Under the pieces are notes generated by a model, which worked only from the letters and a program-made list of their open reading frames with translations, had not been told where the DNA came from and searched no databases. A stretch of 64,000 bases of DNA from Betaproteobacteria bacterium (GTDB lineage: Bacteria > Pseudomonadota > Gammaproteobacteria > Burkholderiales > Casimicrobiaceae): assembly GCA_016720425.1 (NCBI GenBank), contig JADKKQ010000001.1:558001-622000 (forward strand), read 5' to 3'. The position numbers and the translations under genes were made by a program. Of this stretch, positions 55,258-64,000 are shown piece after piece; position 1 is the stretch's first letter, and every line of letters begins with the position of its first letter.

Positions 55258-56085
55258 ATGTTGAAATGGCAGCGTCGGGCAGTGCAGTGGTTGGGTTTCG
55301 GCTTCATGGCGATGGCCTGGGGCATGGGCTCGATGCCCGCGTTTGCCGCGGCGGATCGGCCGGATCTCGAGCCGTTGGCCAAGCGGTACTGGGCGGCGGA
55401 AGTTGCGATGGACTACGAAGCGGTGTACGGAATGCTGTCGGCAAGCGAGCAGGCCACGATCTCGCGCGTGGAATACGTCACGATGAGGAAGGACGGCGGT
55501 CCGCCGCGCTACCTGACCGCCCAGATTGGGGAGTTCGCCCATGATGGCGATCTCGCGTGGGTCTACGTGACGTTCGACTGGATGTTCTCCCATCATCCGA
55601 ATGCCGGTTCGAGGCCCGGGTATGCCTGGCAGCTCTGGCGGTACGCCGATGGATGGCACCCCATTCCTCCGATGGAGCGGGACCAGTGGCCGTTGTACCC
55701 CCCGAAGCTTCGGTCTGCCGCCGACGAGGCCGTCCTCAGGGACCGTGTCGTGGGGCTGTGGCGGGCCAAGACCAGCGAGGACTGGAAAGGCGTCTATGTC
55801 TACATGCCGCCCTGGTTTCGCGACCGCGTTTCGCTGGAGAAATTTCTCGGCAACAAGGCGCTCTACGTCTACCTGTCGCCGCAGGTCGAATGGGTGGAGG
55901 CGAAGGGCGATCAGGGGCGGGCGAAAGTCACCGTCGCCACGCGGCACAATGATCCGGCCGCCACGAAAATGAAGCCGCAGCCCGACCGGTTCGTCGAGTC
56001 CTGGATCAAGGTGGACGGAACCTGGTACCTGAAAGTCCCGCCCCCCGAGGAGACTGCAGAACCCGTAAAGGAAGGCGTCAAGTGA
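55258..56085 (+). CDS. Exported hypothetical protein
   Basis: A 275-residue protein with signal peptide (residues 1-32, ending PAFAAA) and GGAG before the ATG at 55258. The mature part has two similar halves: PLAKRYWAAEVAMDYEAVYGML near 38 and VVGLWRAKTSEDWKGVYVYM near 160. Each is followed by an aromatic-rich beta segment (WVYVTFDWMF; WVEAKGDQGRAKV), as expected for two NTF2-like folds in tandem. No catalytic residues are evident. It is followed 16 bp later by the FG-GAP lipoprotein gene and is likely co-transcribed with it. Function unknown. Confidence 0.72.
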   Translation: MLKWQRRAVQWLGFGFMAMAWGMGSMPAFAAADRPDLEPLAKRYWAAEVAMDYEAVYGMLSASEQATISRVEYVTMRKDGGPPRYLTAQIGEFAHDGDLAWVYVTFDWMFSHHPNAGSRPGYAWQLWRYADGWHPIPPMERDQWPLYPPKLRSAADEAVLRDRVVGLWRAKTSEDWKGVYVYMPPWFRDRVSLEKFLGNKALYVYLSPQVEWVEAKGDQGRAKVTVATRHNDPAATKMKPQPDRFVESWIKVDGTWYLKVPPPEETAEPVKEGVK

Positions 56086-56101
56086 GCACTGGAGCGCGGC
56101 G

Positions 56102-57490
56102 ATGAATCGAGTGAACGGTGTTCTCGTGTGGACGGCGGCCGCTGTCCTGTTGGTCGGATGCGGCAGCGTGCCGGTTCAAGACGTTTCGCCGGTCGCGGCC
56201 GAAGCCTCGAAGGCGTCGGGGGAGCCGTTCCATTTCCGCCTGGCGGCTGACGGCTTGCCTTCGGACGGCTTCTGGAAGAGCACGGCCGTGATCACCGACG
56301 TCAATGGTGATGGCTTCCGCGATCTGGTGGTTCATCCGCGGCTGGCAAAGGGCCCCAAGGCGTTTCTCGGCAACGGCCAGGGGAAGTGGCTCGATTCGTC
56401 CGAGGGTCTCGGCATGAACCTCTCGTGCGGCGGAGGGCTCCAGCTCGCGGATCTCGACCGCGATGGCAAGCTGGATCTCGTCGTTGCCGATCACTGCGAC
56501 GGTGTGTTCGTGTTTCTGGGCGACGGCCAGGGCAAGTGGCGAAACGTCGTCAAAGGGATGGCCACCGAGTTCGGGCAAAGCGCCAAGGTGAAAGAGCGCG
56601 ATCCGCAGGGTTTCAAGGGCGCCGAAGCGGTTGCCGTCGGCGATGTCGATGGCGATGGTCACCTGGACCTGGTCATCAGCGGTTCCGACCAGGGAGGGTT
56701 GACGGTCTTCCTCGGTGACGGGACGGGCCGGTCCTGGAAGGAGCTGAAGCTGTCCGGGTTGCCCAACGGCGAGCAGCCCGATCCGGGCGACATCTATAAT
56801 GGCGGCTGGGCCTTTGACCTGTGGCTCAAGGACATGAATGGCGACGGAATTCTCGACGTCGTCGCCAGCTATTTCACCGGTCCGCGGGTCTGGCACGGTG
56901 ATGGCAAGGGCCGCTTTCGGGACAGTTCACAGGGGTTGATCAAGACCCGACTGGGCGGGATCTATGGCCGGATCGCCACCGGAGACCTCGATCGCGATGG
57001 TCGCCCGGACATCGTGGTCGCCAACAACTACAACGGTGCGGAAGCGTATCTCCAGCGGCCGGACGGATCCTGGCAGGGCCCGATCGACGTGATGCCCGAG
57101 CTCAAGGGTGGTGCCCAGTCGGTCGCCGTGGCCGACTTCGACGGCGACGGCAATCCCGACGTGGTGATCGGCGGCGCCATGTCGCCGGAGCCGAACTACG
57201 AGTGGATTCCCTACGGCCTGTACGTTCGCTGGGGCAATGGCAAGGGGGAATTCAGCGCCCGCCCGGGGACCGACCTGCCATCGATCGGGCTCGAGGTGAT
57301 CTGGGGTATCAATGCCACCGACGTGAATGGCGACGGGCGCCCGGATCTTGTGGTCAGCGCCGGGGGCGCGTCGGGCCGGATATCCGTCCGACCGCCTGGC
57401 CAGTCACCCGGCAGCAAGGCCGTGGCCCAGCAGGCATACCCCGCGCCGAATGTCCAGGTGTGGCTCAACGAAGCGGCGGCGCGTCCGTAG
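56102..57490 (+). CDS. FG-GAP/VCBS-repeat lipoprotein (seven-bladed propeller)
   Basis: A 462-residue surface lipoprotein. The lipobox is LLVGC at residues 16-20. Seven calcium-binding loops of the form D.(N/D/R)(G/D)DG..D(L/I/V)V can be counted: DVNGDGFRDLVV, DLDRDGKLDLVV, DVDGDGHLDLVI, DMNGDGILDVVA, DLDRDGRPDIVV, DFDGDGNPDVVI, DVNGDGRPDLVV. Seven repeats fit an integrin-like beta-propeller. Such proteins act in adhesion or matrix binding. It lies between an exported hypothetical and a secreted protease, 31 bp before the latter, so the three look like one export operon. Confidence 0.87.
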   Translation: MNRVNGVLVWTAAAVLLVGCGSVPVQDVSPVAAEASKASGEPFHFRLAADGLPSDGFWKSTAVITDVNGDGFRDLVVHPRLAKGPKAFLGNGQGKWLDSSEGLGMNLSCGGGLQLADLDRDGKLDLVVADHCDGVFVFLGDGQGKWRNVVKGMATEFGQSAKVKERDPQGFKGAEAVAVGDVDGDGHLDLVISGSDQGGLTVFLGDGTGRSWKELKLSGLPNGEQPDPGDIYNGGWAFDLWLKDMNGDGILDVVASYFTGPRVWHGDGKGRFRDSSQGLIKTRLGGIYGRIATGDLDRDGRPDIVVANNYNGAEAYLQRPDGSWQGPIDVMPELKGGAQSVAVADFDGDGNPDVVIGGAMSPEPNYEWIPYGLYVRWGNGKGEFSARPGTDLPSIGLEVIWGINATDVNGDGRPDLVVSAGGASGRISVRPPGQSPGSKAVAQQAYPAPNVQVWLNEAAARP

Positions 57491-57520
57491 CGGCGTGACC
57501 GAACCGCGCAGGAGCGTGCG

Positions 57521-59896
57521 TTGGCACCTTTCCCGCAAGCCCGGCTGCAGATTCCGGACGTGATCACCCCGCGGGTTTTCGGGCTCGTTGCGCCCACGGT
57601 GCTGGCCGCACTGCTGCTGGTGACGTCGACCGCGGGGCGGGCCGGCTCGGCGGCGCCCGCTTGCGAGCGGGTGCGCTCGTGGGCAAATACCACCAGCTTC
57701 AGCGGCTGCGATTTCCGGGACGATGCTTCGGACCCGGTCACGCGGGCCCGGAATTTCATCGACGCCAATCGCGGCCAGCTGAAGATGCCCGCCGCCGGCA
57801 TCGATCTCGTGCACGTGGGCACAACCCCAGGCTTGGCGAGCCGACACCTGCGGTTTCAGCAATTCCTGTTCGGCTACCCCGTGTATGACGCGCAGGTTTC
57901 GGTCCACGAGGACCTGAACGGCCGCGTCAGTCGAATGCACGGCAGCGACATTCGAAGCGTCGCCAAGGCGGTTGCGGGCGAGATGAAGATCACGCGTGAC
58001 GGGGCCGAGGCGATCGCCCGCGCGGCGATCCGCGAGCCGGGCGCCGACGCCCCGGCCGGGGTTGCCGTCAGGGTGGCGCGGCAGGTCTGGTACGCGCTGA
58101 CCGATGGCGAGCTGGTGCTTGCGTGGGAAATCCTGATCACCGCCGAGCGACCGCTGCTCGATTATCGCTTCATCGTCGATCGCGCCAGCGGCGAGGTCCT
58201 GTTGCGCGAGGATCGATTGGTGGGCTGGGTGATCGGACGCGGCAAGGTGTTCCGGCCGAATCCGATCCAGGCGTCGGGCGATCCGTACCTGACCGAGGCC
58301 AGCGACGCCGGCTACATCAACAGCCTGACCGAAAACGGGGACCTGCCGGGCCTGGCGGAGGGCACGGGAAAACTCCAGGGCAGGTTCGTGGACGTGAGCT
58401 TGCCGTCCATCTACCTGCCGCAGTCCGGCTACCCGATCGCCGACGAACCCGGCCGGCAGTACGCCTACGACGTGACGGATCCGCGCTTCGCGCAGGTGAA
58501 TGCCTATTACGCCATCGACTCGGCGCAGCGGTACCTGAGGTCGCTCGGCTTCGCCGGCGAACGCACGGTGCCCAACGGCATCCGCGACTTTCCGACCAGG
58601 GCCTATCCGCAGTGGGACAGCACGGACAACTCCAGGTTTTCGCCCTCCGCGGATACCCTCTACTTCGGCGAGGGCGGAGTCCCGGACGCGGAGGATGCCG
58701 ACATCGTGGTGCACGAGTACGGGCACGCGATACAGTTCTTCCAGAATCCCGCCTGGGGCTGCCTCAGCGGCACGCAGTGCGAGATGCGGGCGATGGGCGA
58801 GGGGTTCTCCGACTATCTCGCCGCCGTCGTCCACGCAAGTCGTGGCAACCCCGGCTACCAGGACGTCCACGCCGCGTGCATCGGGGAGTGGGACAGCACC
58901 GCCTACACCAACCAGACTCCGCCGTTCACCTATCCACCCTGTCTGCGGCGAGTGGACGGCAGCAAGGTCTATCCGACCGACCTGGTCGGCGGGATATACG
59001 ACGACGGCCAGATCTGGTCGGGCGCGTTGTGGGATATCCGGAACGCGATCGGCGGCAACGTTGCGACGCAGATCGTTCTCGAGCACCAATACTCGCTCCC
59101 GAAGGGTGCGACCATGCCGCAGGCCGCGCTGGAAATGGTCGCCGTCGACGCCGATCTGTTCGGCGGCTTCAACGAGATTCGCTTGCGCCAGGCCTTCTGT
59201 GCCCGAGGCATCCTGGCCGGGGCCGACTGCGTGCTGCCGACCAACACGACGACCCTCCTGCCTGCAACCAAGGACACGTTGGTTCGCCAATCCAACCCGA
59301 CCCGAAACGAGGGGCAGAGCCCGTGGTTGCGGCTGAAGGGCGGCGTCGGGACCACGACGCGACTCGTGCTCGGCTTCGATCTTTCCGGGATCAACCTGGG
59401 CGACGTCAAATCGGCGATCCTCGAGATGACGATTGCAGGCACTGACCAGCAATGGGATGTTTTCGGCCGCACGATCGAGGCCCATGCTCTGGTGGCCGAC
59501 TTCGACGAGGGCAATGGCATACAGATCGGTGCGGACCCATCGCTGATGACACTGGGAACCGGATCGGGCGCCACTTGGCAGTGTCCGAACGATGCGGTCA
59601 TCTCCAACAGCCAGACGGAGTGCGTATCTCTGTGGGATGGTGGAAGCGCGCCGGGTACGCCGTTTCCGCTCGGTACGCCGACGCCGCCGGCAGTGCAGAC
59701 GAGCGTCATGGTGAACGGTCGGTCGCGCTGGACCGTCACTGCCGACGTCAAGGCTGGGCTCAGCCGCTGGGTGGTGAAGAAGACCTTCGAAGACAAGCCC
59801 GGGCGCGTGGACTTCTATTCCCGGGAAGGGGCGCTGGCCGTGGACCCCTACGATGCGGCGGGTCGTCGGCCGCGGCTCATCGTCACGCTGAACTGA
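57521..59896 (+). CDS. Secreted M36-like zinc metalloprotease with C-terminal DNRLRE-like domain
   Basis: A 791-residue exported protease. The TTG at 57521, six bases after GGAG, is the best start. A hydrophobic leader is at residues ~22-42. An N-terminal FTP/PepSY-type propeptide covers ~60-240 (FQQFLFGYPVYDAQVSVHEDL). The zinc site is HEYGH at 398-402 with the third ligand E427 in GEGFSDYLA, as in fungalysin/thermolysin-like enzymes. From ~595 a beta-rich domain, DTLVRQSNPTRNEG...LVLGFDLSGI, matches the DNRLRE carbohydrate-associated pattern. It probably matures extracellularly after propeptide removal. Confidence 0.82.
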   Translation: MAPFPQARLQIPDVITPRVFGLVAPTVLAALLLVTSTAGRAGSAAPACERVRSWANTTSFSGCDFRDDASDPVTRARNFIDANRGQLKMPAAGIDLVHVGTTPGLASRHLRFQQFLFGYPVYDAQVSVHEDLNGRVSRMHGSDIRSVAKAVAGEMKITRDGAEAIARAAIREPGADAPAGVAVRVARQVWYALTDGELVLAWEILITAERPLLDYRFIVDRASGEVLLREDRLVGWVIGRGKVFRPNPIQASGDPYLTEASDAGYINSLTENGDLPGLAEGTGKLQGRFVDVSLPSIYLPQSGYPIADEPGRQYAYDVTDPRFAQVNAYYAIDSAQRYLRSLGFAGERTVPNGIRDFPTRAYPQWDSTDNSRFSPSADTLYFGEGGVPDAEDADIVVHEYGHAIQFFQNPAWGCLSGTQCEMRAMGEGFSDYLAAVVHASRGNPGYQDVHAACIGEWDSTAYTNQTPPFTYPPCLRRVDGSKVYPTDLVGGIYDDGQIWSGALWDIRNAIGGNVATQIVLEHQYSLPKGATMPQAALEMVAVDADLFGGFNEIRLRQAFCARGILAGADCVLPTNTTTLLPATKDTLVRQSNPTRNEGQSPWLRLKGGVGTTTRLVLGFDLSGINLGDVKSAILEMTIAGTDQQWDVFGRTIEAHALVADFDEGNGIQIGADPSLMTLGTGSGATWQCPNDAVISNSQTECVSLWDGGSAPGTPFPLGTPTPPAVQTSVMVNGRSRWTVTADVKAGLSRWVVKKTFEDKPGRVDFYSREGALAVDPYDAAGRRPRLIVTLN

Positions 59897-59993
59897 TCGC
59901 GCGGCGTTCGCCAGGCGCAGCCGCCCGGGGCCGGCAGTCGCGCCGCAGGACGGGCGGCCGCGGCGGGGGCCGCGCCGTGCGTGCGGGAAGAGT

Positions 59994-60887
59994 ATGGAAA
60001 CGTGCAAGCCGAAACTGCTTCTCCATGTCGGTACGACCAAGACCGGAACGACGACGTTGCAGCACGCCTGTGACGCGTCGCGCGCAACGCTGCTGACGCG
60101 GGGCATCCTGTACCCGGATGTCGACCTCAATCCGGGGCCGTCGCCGAAACACCAGTGGCTGACGAACCTCCTGCTCGCGGAGGATTGGGGTCGGTTCGGC
60201 AGCAATGTCCGGCAGGTCGCGGATCAGGCGAAGGCGACCGGTGCGTCGCGAATCGTGCTGTCCACCGAAGGCCTCTTCAACCACTGGTTCGACTTTTCCG
60301 CGGCGGGCAGGGCCGCATTGGCGGCGTTGAAGGAGAGTTTCGAGGTGACCGTCTGGGTCGTCTTCCGGGAGCCGGTCGCCTGGGCGATGTCGATGTACGT
60401 CCAGGCGGTGAAGAACCCGCCCTTTCCGCTCGCGCCTCCATACTCGACGACCGAGCCTCCGGAGAGCGTGATCGAGCACGAATATTTCGCGACGCGGTTG
60501 CAGTACGCGCGATTCGTCGAGGACGCGGAAAGCCTGTTCGGGGAAGGCTCGGTCTACCCGATGCGATATGAATCGGGAGACATCCTCGACCAGGCGCGCA
60601 GGTTTCTGGACGTGGATGCGACCATCCTTGGCAGCGCCGGGGACAAGAACAGGGCGCTGAGCGTGCTGGGACTGGAGTTGATGTGGCGGCTGAACCGCTT
60701 GCGCATCCCTTGGGAAGCGAGGGAACCCGTGGCGACGGCGATCATCGATCTCGACCGAATCCTGGGCGCGACGAGCGAGCCGGTCAGGCCGTCGGACGAG
60801 GTGCGAAGAAAGGTATTGGCGATTTCCGCCGAGAGCGAGCGCTATCTCGCGCACCGGTTCGGGATCGCCTGGGACGATGTGCGATAG
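59994..60887 (+). CDS. Sulfotransferase-like protein
   Basis: A 297-residue protein. The N-terminal loop HVGTTKTGTTTLQHAC near residue 13 matches the 5'-phosphosulfate-binding loop of sulfotransferase-fold proteins (usually HxG..KTGTT..Q), and VWVVFREPVAWAMSMYVQ near 120 fits the 3'-phosphate-binding strand-helix. No signal peptide, so it is cytoplasmic. It is 12 bp upstream of a GT8-like gene. Modification of a surface sugar is likely. Some members of this fold lack PAPS activity, so function is not certain. Confidence 0.75.
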   Translation: METCKPKLLLHVGTTKTGTTTLQHACDASRATLLTRGILYPDVDLNPGPSPKHQWLTNLLLAEDWGRFGSNVRQVADQAKATGASRIVLSTEGLFNHWFDFSAAGRAALAALKESFEVTVWVVFREPVAWAMSMYVQAVKNPPFPLAPPYSTTEPPESVIEHEYFATRLQYARFVEDAESLFGEGSVYPMRYESGDILDQARRFLDVDATILGSAGDKNRALSVLGLELMWRLNRLRIPWEAREPVATAIIDLDRILGATSEPVRPSDEVRRKVLAISAESERYLAHRFGIAWDDVR

Positions 60888-60899
60888 CGAGCCCCGGCG

Positions 60900-61742
60900 A
60901 TGACGCTGGCCATCGGTTGCGTGGCCGAGCCCACCGCCAAGTACCTCGACCAGGCGGAACGATTGCTGCAGTCGTGGCGCTGGTTCGCCGGACGCTATGC
61001 GAACGCGGACTTCCACGTTTGCGTCGTCGGGGACGTCGCGGTGCGCGATCGGGCGCGCTACGAGAAGTATGGCGCCCATGTCCGTGGCGTGTCGCGATTC
61101 AGCGCTCGCCACGCCGCATCCAACAAGCTGCGGTTCCTGGAGTTGGCGGAGGCACGCGATGCGGAGCGGGTCGTGCTTCTCGACTGCGACACGATCGTCG
61201 TGCAGGAACCGGAGGAGTTGTTTCAGGGTGAGCCGTTGATCGCCAAGATGGCGGATGTCGCGACGGTGCCGACAGCCGTGCTGCACCGGATATTTGCCGA
61301 GTTCGGGGTCCCGCCTCCGCCCGCGAGTTGCAGGTGCACGGTGAGCGACGAACCCACGATCCCCTATTTCAATGCCGGCGTGTTGAGCTTTTCGTCCCGT
61401 GCGGTGAAGGAACTGGTGCCCGAGTGGATTCGCTGCAACAGGATGCTGATCGAGCGGATCGACATGTTGGAGGAGCGCCAGGGCTTCTGCGAGCAGGCAA
61501 GCCTGAGCGTGGCCGTTGCGGTCACGGGGACGCCGTTTACCGCGTTGGACAACCGGTTGAATTTTCCGGCGCACTTTCAGGATCGCCCGGTCACCTCGCC
61601 CCTCGGGCAGACAGACCCGACGATCATCCATTACCACTGGCTGGTGGACGACCAGGGGCGCCTGCAAGGCTCGCCGTACCCCAACGTGAACCGTCGCATC
61701 GAGGCGTTCAACGATCGCGTGGCGGCGGAGCGGCGCGTGTAG
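60900..61742 (+). CDS. GT8-like glycosyltransferase
   Basis: A 280-residue probable retaining glycosyltransferase. The nucleotide-sugar and metal site is VVLLDCDTIVVQEPEEL near residue 98, with a DxD-type motif. FNAGVLSFSSRAVKEL near 160 is the expected acceptor-side segment, and IIHYHWLVDD near 243 gives the HxH-type C-terminal metal ligands. It begins 12 bp after the sulfotransferase-like gene and ends facing secreted protein B; a hairpin at 61834-61865 lies between. The acceptor is unknown. Confidence 0.75.
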   Translation: MTLAIGCVAEPTAKYLDQAERLLQSWRWFAGRYANADFHVCVVGDVAVRDRARYEKYGAHVRGVSRFSARHAASNKLRFLELAEARDAERVVLLDCDTIVVQEPEELFQGEPLIAKMADVATVPTAVLHRIFAEFGVPPPPASCRCTVSDEPTIPYFNAGVLSFSSRAVKELVPEWIRCNRMLIERIDMLEERQGFCEQASLSVAVAVTGTPFTALDNRLNFPAHFQDRPVTSPLGQTDPTIIHYHWLVDDQGRLQGSPYPNVNRRIEAFNDRVAAERRV

Positions 61743-61833
61743 CGGCCGAGGGCACTTTTCGGCGGAGCGATCCAACGAAGGTCTGGGGCTGCGCTCTCGC
61801 TCGCGCACGGCACCTGCCGGCGCTGCAAAGAAA

Positions 61834-61865
61834 GGGGCGAAGAAGCCACGCGGCCTCTTCGCCCC
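61834..61865 (-). terminator. Terminator after secreted protein B (possibly two-way)
   Basis: A stem formed by GGGGCGAAGA and TCTTCGCCCC with a GC-rich loop. On the minus strand it is followed by a T-rich stretch (TTTCTTTG). It corresponds to the terminator at the left arm and may also stop the convergent GT8-like transcript. Confidence 0.7.
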
Positions 61866-61964
61866 CCGCACTTCGAACGCTACCTACCACTGCACCCCTC
61901 CGGCCGTCGCAGTCTCCAACTGCAGAACCTGCGCTGCGGCGGCAGGACGGCGGGGCTTACATCA

Positions 61965-63080
61965 TCACTTCTTGTAGCTGTCCGGCGGCGACACGTCGTA
62001 CTTGATCACGCCCTTGGCCTGGCCGCGGCCAGTCAGGTTCGTGGCGCGATACATGCCGCCGTTCCACTGCTCGATGTTGCCGACGTACGAGCTGGTCACC
62101 GCGCTGGGGCCACAGACCGACGTGTCGGCCGTGGTCTCGATGCGGAAGTACGCCGCCGCCGTGCCGAGCGAAGCATACGACGCCTGGAAGTACGGCAGCC
62201 ACGACTCGAACCAGCTGTTGGCACACCAGTGGGTTCCGGTCCGCGCCATCTCGTCCTGGTTCCAGAAGGTCCAGGTCAGCTTGGTGATGGTCGGCGTGTA
62301 GTCCTGACGCAGGTCCTGGTTCAGCGAGGCCAGCGTCACCCGGGTGCTGGCTCCGAAGCGGACCAGCGACTCGGTGTCCGCTACCGCCGGAAGGTTCTCG
62401 GGCTCCTGAGCATACACGGGCTGGAAGTTGCCGAGCAGGATGTTCGGGCCGCCATCGTACTCGACCTGGTCCAGGTTCAGTTCGCCCGGGCTGCCCAGCG
62501 GAGTGCCGGTCAGCGTCGACGGCCCGAGAGCCTGGAACGCAACCGCCGTGTATTCGGAGGCCTGACCAAACCGGAAGTTCATGATCGAAGCCGTGCCGAA
62601 CAGGTGGTTGTAATGCAGTTCGGTCGAGCCATCGTCGGTGATCGCCCAGCACTTCAGTTCACCGGCAGTACGCTTTGCGCCGTCCGGGAAGATGCCGAAG
62701 GGCGGAGCGACCTGCAGCGGAAGCTTCCCGCTCGGCTGCACAGCCCAACCCGACTTCGCCCAGAAGGCGATCGGCTGGTTGTGGGTGAGATCGATCGTGA
62801 AGTCGAGGAAATGCTTCTTGCTCTTCGCCGACGAGGCCGATCCGCTGTACGAGATCCCCAGATCGTCGCTGGACGCGTAGTAGCACTTCAGGTGCACCGC
62901 ACCCGTGCTGTCGTTGGTCAGCGTGATCAGGGTGTCGTTGGCATCTTCCACGTCGATCCGCGGATAGATCAGCAGGCTACCCTTGTTGCTGACGTTTCCC
63001 ATCGGCGTCATCGCGAACGCCGACGTGCCCAGCATGCCAACCGCAACTGCTACCGCGATACCTAGTGTCTTCCTCTTCAT
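61965..63080 (-). CDS. Secreted protein of unknown family, copy B
   Basis: A 371-residue exported protein, nearly identical to the 354-residue copy A, with the same signal peptide and mature start. The main difference is near residue 225: copy A has NFQPVGYDGARSRVTL where B has NFQPVYAQEPENLPAV followed by further extra residues ending FGASTRVTL, a net gain of 17 residues. Scattered substitutions include G/A after the VED motif and F/G near NIEQWN. GGAGC precedes the ATG at 63080. Gene duplication followed by limited divergence, or gene conversion, explains the pair. Confidence 0.8.
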   Translation of the reverse strand: MKRKTLGIAVAVAVGMLGTSAFAMTPMGNVSNKGSLLIYPRIDVEDANDTLITLTNDSTGAVHLKCYYASSDDLGISYSGSASSAKSKKHFLDFTIDLTHNQPIAFWAKSGWAVQPSGKLPLQVAPPFGIFPDGAKRTAGELKCWAITDDGSTELHYNHLFGTASIMNFRFGQASEYTAVAFQALGPSTLTGTPLGSPGELNLDQVEYDGGPNILLGNFQPVYAQEPENLPAVADTESLVRFGASTRVTLASLNQDLRQDYTPTITKLTWTFWNQDEMARTGTHWCANSWFESWLPYFQASYASLGTAAAYFRIETTADTSVCGPSAVTSSYVGNIEQWNGGMYRATNLTGRGQAKGVIKYDVSPPDSYKK

Positions 63081-63410
63081 TGCCTGCTCCCATGGAAAAG
63101 CGAAAGGACTATTAACAACGCGTGGCGTGAAGCCAAGAGATGAGTGCGCCACCGGCAACTCCAAGCCCACGCACCGACGGCGCACGAAACGTCCGCCGCG
63201 GGTGCAGGGAAACCCGCCGTCCAAGCGCATCCGAAGGTCGTTGGCTGAGCACCCCCCCACTCCGACAAGCCCGGTCAGGCTCGCCACGAGATATGCAAAT
63301 TCCGTACCGACCCCGCGATTCTGTCAAAAATACATTGATTCATATAAATAAATTGTTTCGGTCGGCGTCGACTTTCATGGCCACGGCGTTCAACTGTAAG
63401 GATTATCGAC

Positions 63411-63620
63411 ATGGCCGGGACTCTTGTGCTCGCTCCCCCCGATCGCGAACTGGCCGCGTTGACCGTCCCTGACCTTCCGGTCGCATGCGGTGACCACTGC
63501 ACGTCGTCGCCGGAATTCTCCAACGATGGAGGTCTTGTGACCGACGCGGCGGCCAGGCGCCGGACCCCGAGGCGATCGGCACGTCGGCTCGCTGGGGCCG
63601 CCTGGGATGCGGCATAATCC
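63411..63620 (+). pseudogene. Possible IS1380-type transposase N-terminal remnant
   Basis: From the ATG at 63411, 68 codons end in a stop. They include CTSSPEFSNDGGLV, which recalls the FSxDGGLxLL motif at the start of IS1380-family transposases. The sequence after it is not recognisable in this frame. No intact transposase follows. The remaining 63621-64000 sequence shows only short ORFs without family resemblance. This is a weak call. Confidence 0.25.
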
Positions 63621-64000
63621 ATCATTCCCCAATTTGCCGATGACGTGGCGTGCAGTTGCGTTCACCGCCGCCATGCACGGGGTCTTCCCGCCACGGAACG
63701 AGCCAGGAGCACGACGAAGGCGTGCGTCATGGCGCGCCCGATCGAACCGGGTTGCAAGGCAGGTTTCGGAAGCCCGATCCGTCAGCGGCCCAGAGCTCCC
63801 GGAGCGGTCACGAATCGTCGGCCCGGGAGGAGCGGGCGCCTTTCGAGCTTCAGGGCCCGCGGACTCCGGCGAGTGGCGATGCGCACCCTTGAAATTCCGG
63901 AAGTGATGCCCCGATCCACCCGACCGATTGCACAGCGATTCACCGGCAACGCGCTGCGGCACCATGGCGTTCGCGCCACGGTCGGTCTGGCCATCAGCGG

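Larger units (their letters stand above)
61834..63080 (-). repeat. Long inverted repeat, right arm
   Basis: The inverse counterpart of 53911-55106: gene for secreted protein B, its 3' flank and its terminator. The two arms face each other tail to tail across 6.7 kb. The 3' flanks share nearly every base from the stop codon to the terminator. Confidence 0.85.

Overview
The window is GC-rich DNA from a betaproteobacterium, probably Burkholderiales or Rhodocyclales. This rests on a TctC/Bug-type solute receptor, a GspL/PilN-like pilus or secretion protein, intergenic repeats of a betaproteobacterial type, and codons strongly biased to G or C in the third position. Many genes carry single-base frameshifts, and one stretch near 46.0-46.4 kb is almost pure poly-C. 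Both look like draft or metagenomic assembly errors, so most 'broken' genes here are probably intact in the organism.

Region 1 (1-14.4 kb, nearly all minus strand) is a redox and metalloid block. From upstream to downstream it holds a Tat-exported molybdopterin reductase of the ArrA/ArxA-like lineage, its four-cluster ferredoxin subunit, a TorD-type chaperone and an ArsR regulator. These are followed by a second ArsR, a DUF318/ArsP-type permease, a small MTH895-type thioredoxin, a membrane-anchored thioredoxin, a CcdA-like electron carrier, a tandem rhodanese, DsbB, and the molybdate importer ModABC. ModABC could supply the cofactor metal. FNR-like palindromes sit before the first ArsR gene and upstream of the reductase. 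A TehB-like methyltransferase and a second DsbA/DsbB pair close the block.

Region 2 (14.4-23.6 kb) is a complete copper/silver efflux system: cusF-cusC-cusB-cusA on the minus strand, divergent from cusRS. It is decorated with REP-type repeats. A 166-bp MITE-like element at its right end supplies the stop codons of both convergent neighbours.

Region 3 (23.6-41.3 kb) is mostly housekeeping and accessory genes. It has a cNMP-domain cation antiporter, menE and menB (menaquinone), a Bug receptor, an aldo/keto reductase, a YunG-like protein, a CPA1 antiporter, arsM (arsenite methyltransferase, with an ArsR-type operator), an Mrr-like nuclease-domain protein, a PcfJ-like protein, an anaerobic-sulfatase-maturase-type radical SAM enzyme, a parvulin isomerase and a GspL/PilN-like protein. 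The last two are heavily frameshifted.

Region 4 (41.3-52.9 kb) is a surface-polysaccharide locus: the Wzm/Wzt ABC exporter, a low-GC polytopic membrane protein, a methyltransferase, and a 1,754-residue protein that joins a sulfotransferase-like domain, a repetitive coiled coil and three glycosyltransferase domains.

Region 5 (52.9-63.1 kb) encodes exported proteins. Two nearly identical copies of a secreted-protein gene, each with its terminator, lie in opposite orientation about 6.7 kb apart. Between them are an uncharacterised secreted protein, a seven-repeat FG-GAP lipoprotein, an M36-like metalloprotease with a DNRLRE-like tail, a sulfotransferase-like protein and a GT8-like glycosyltransferase. 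The geometry would allow inversion of the whole cassette. The last 0.9 kb holds no convincing intact gene, only a weak IS1380-like remnant.
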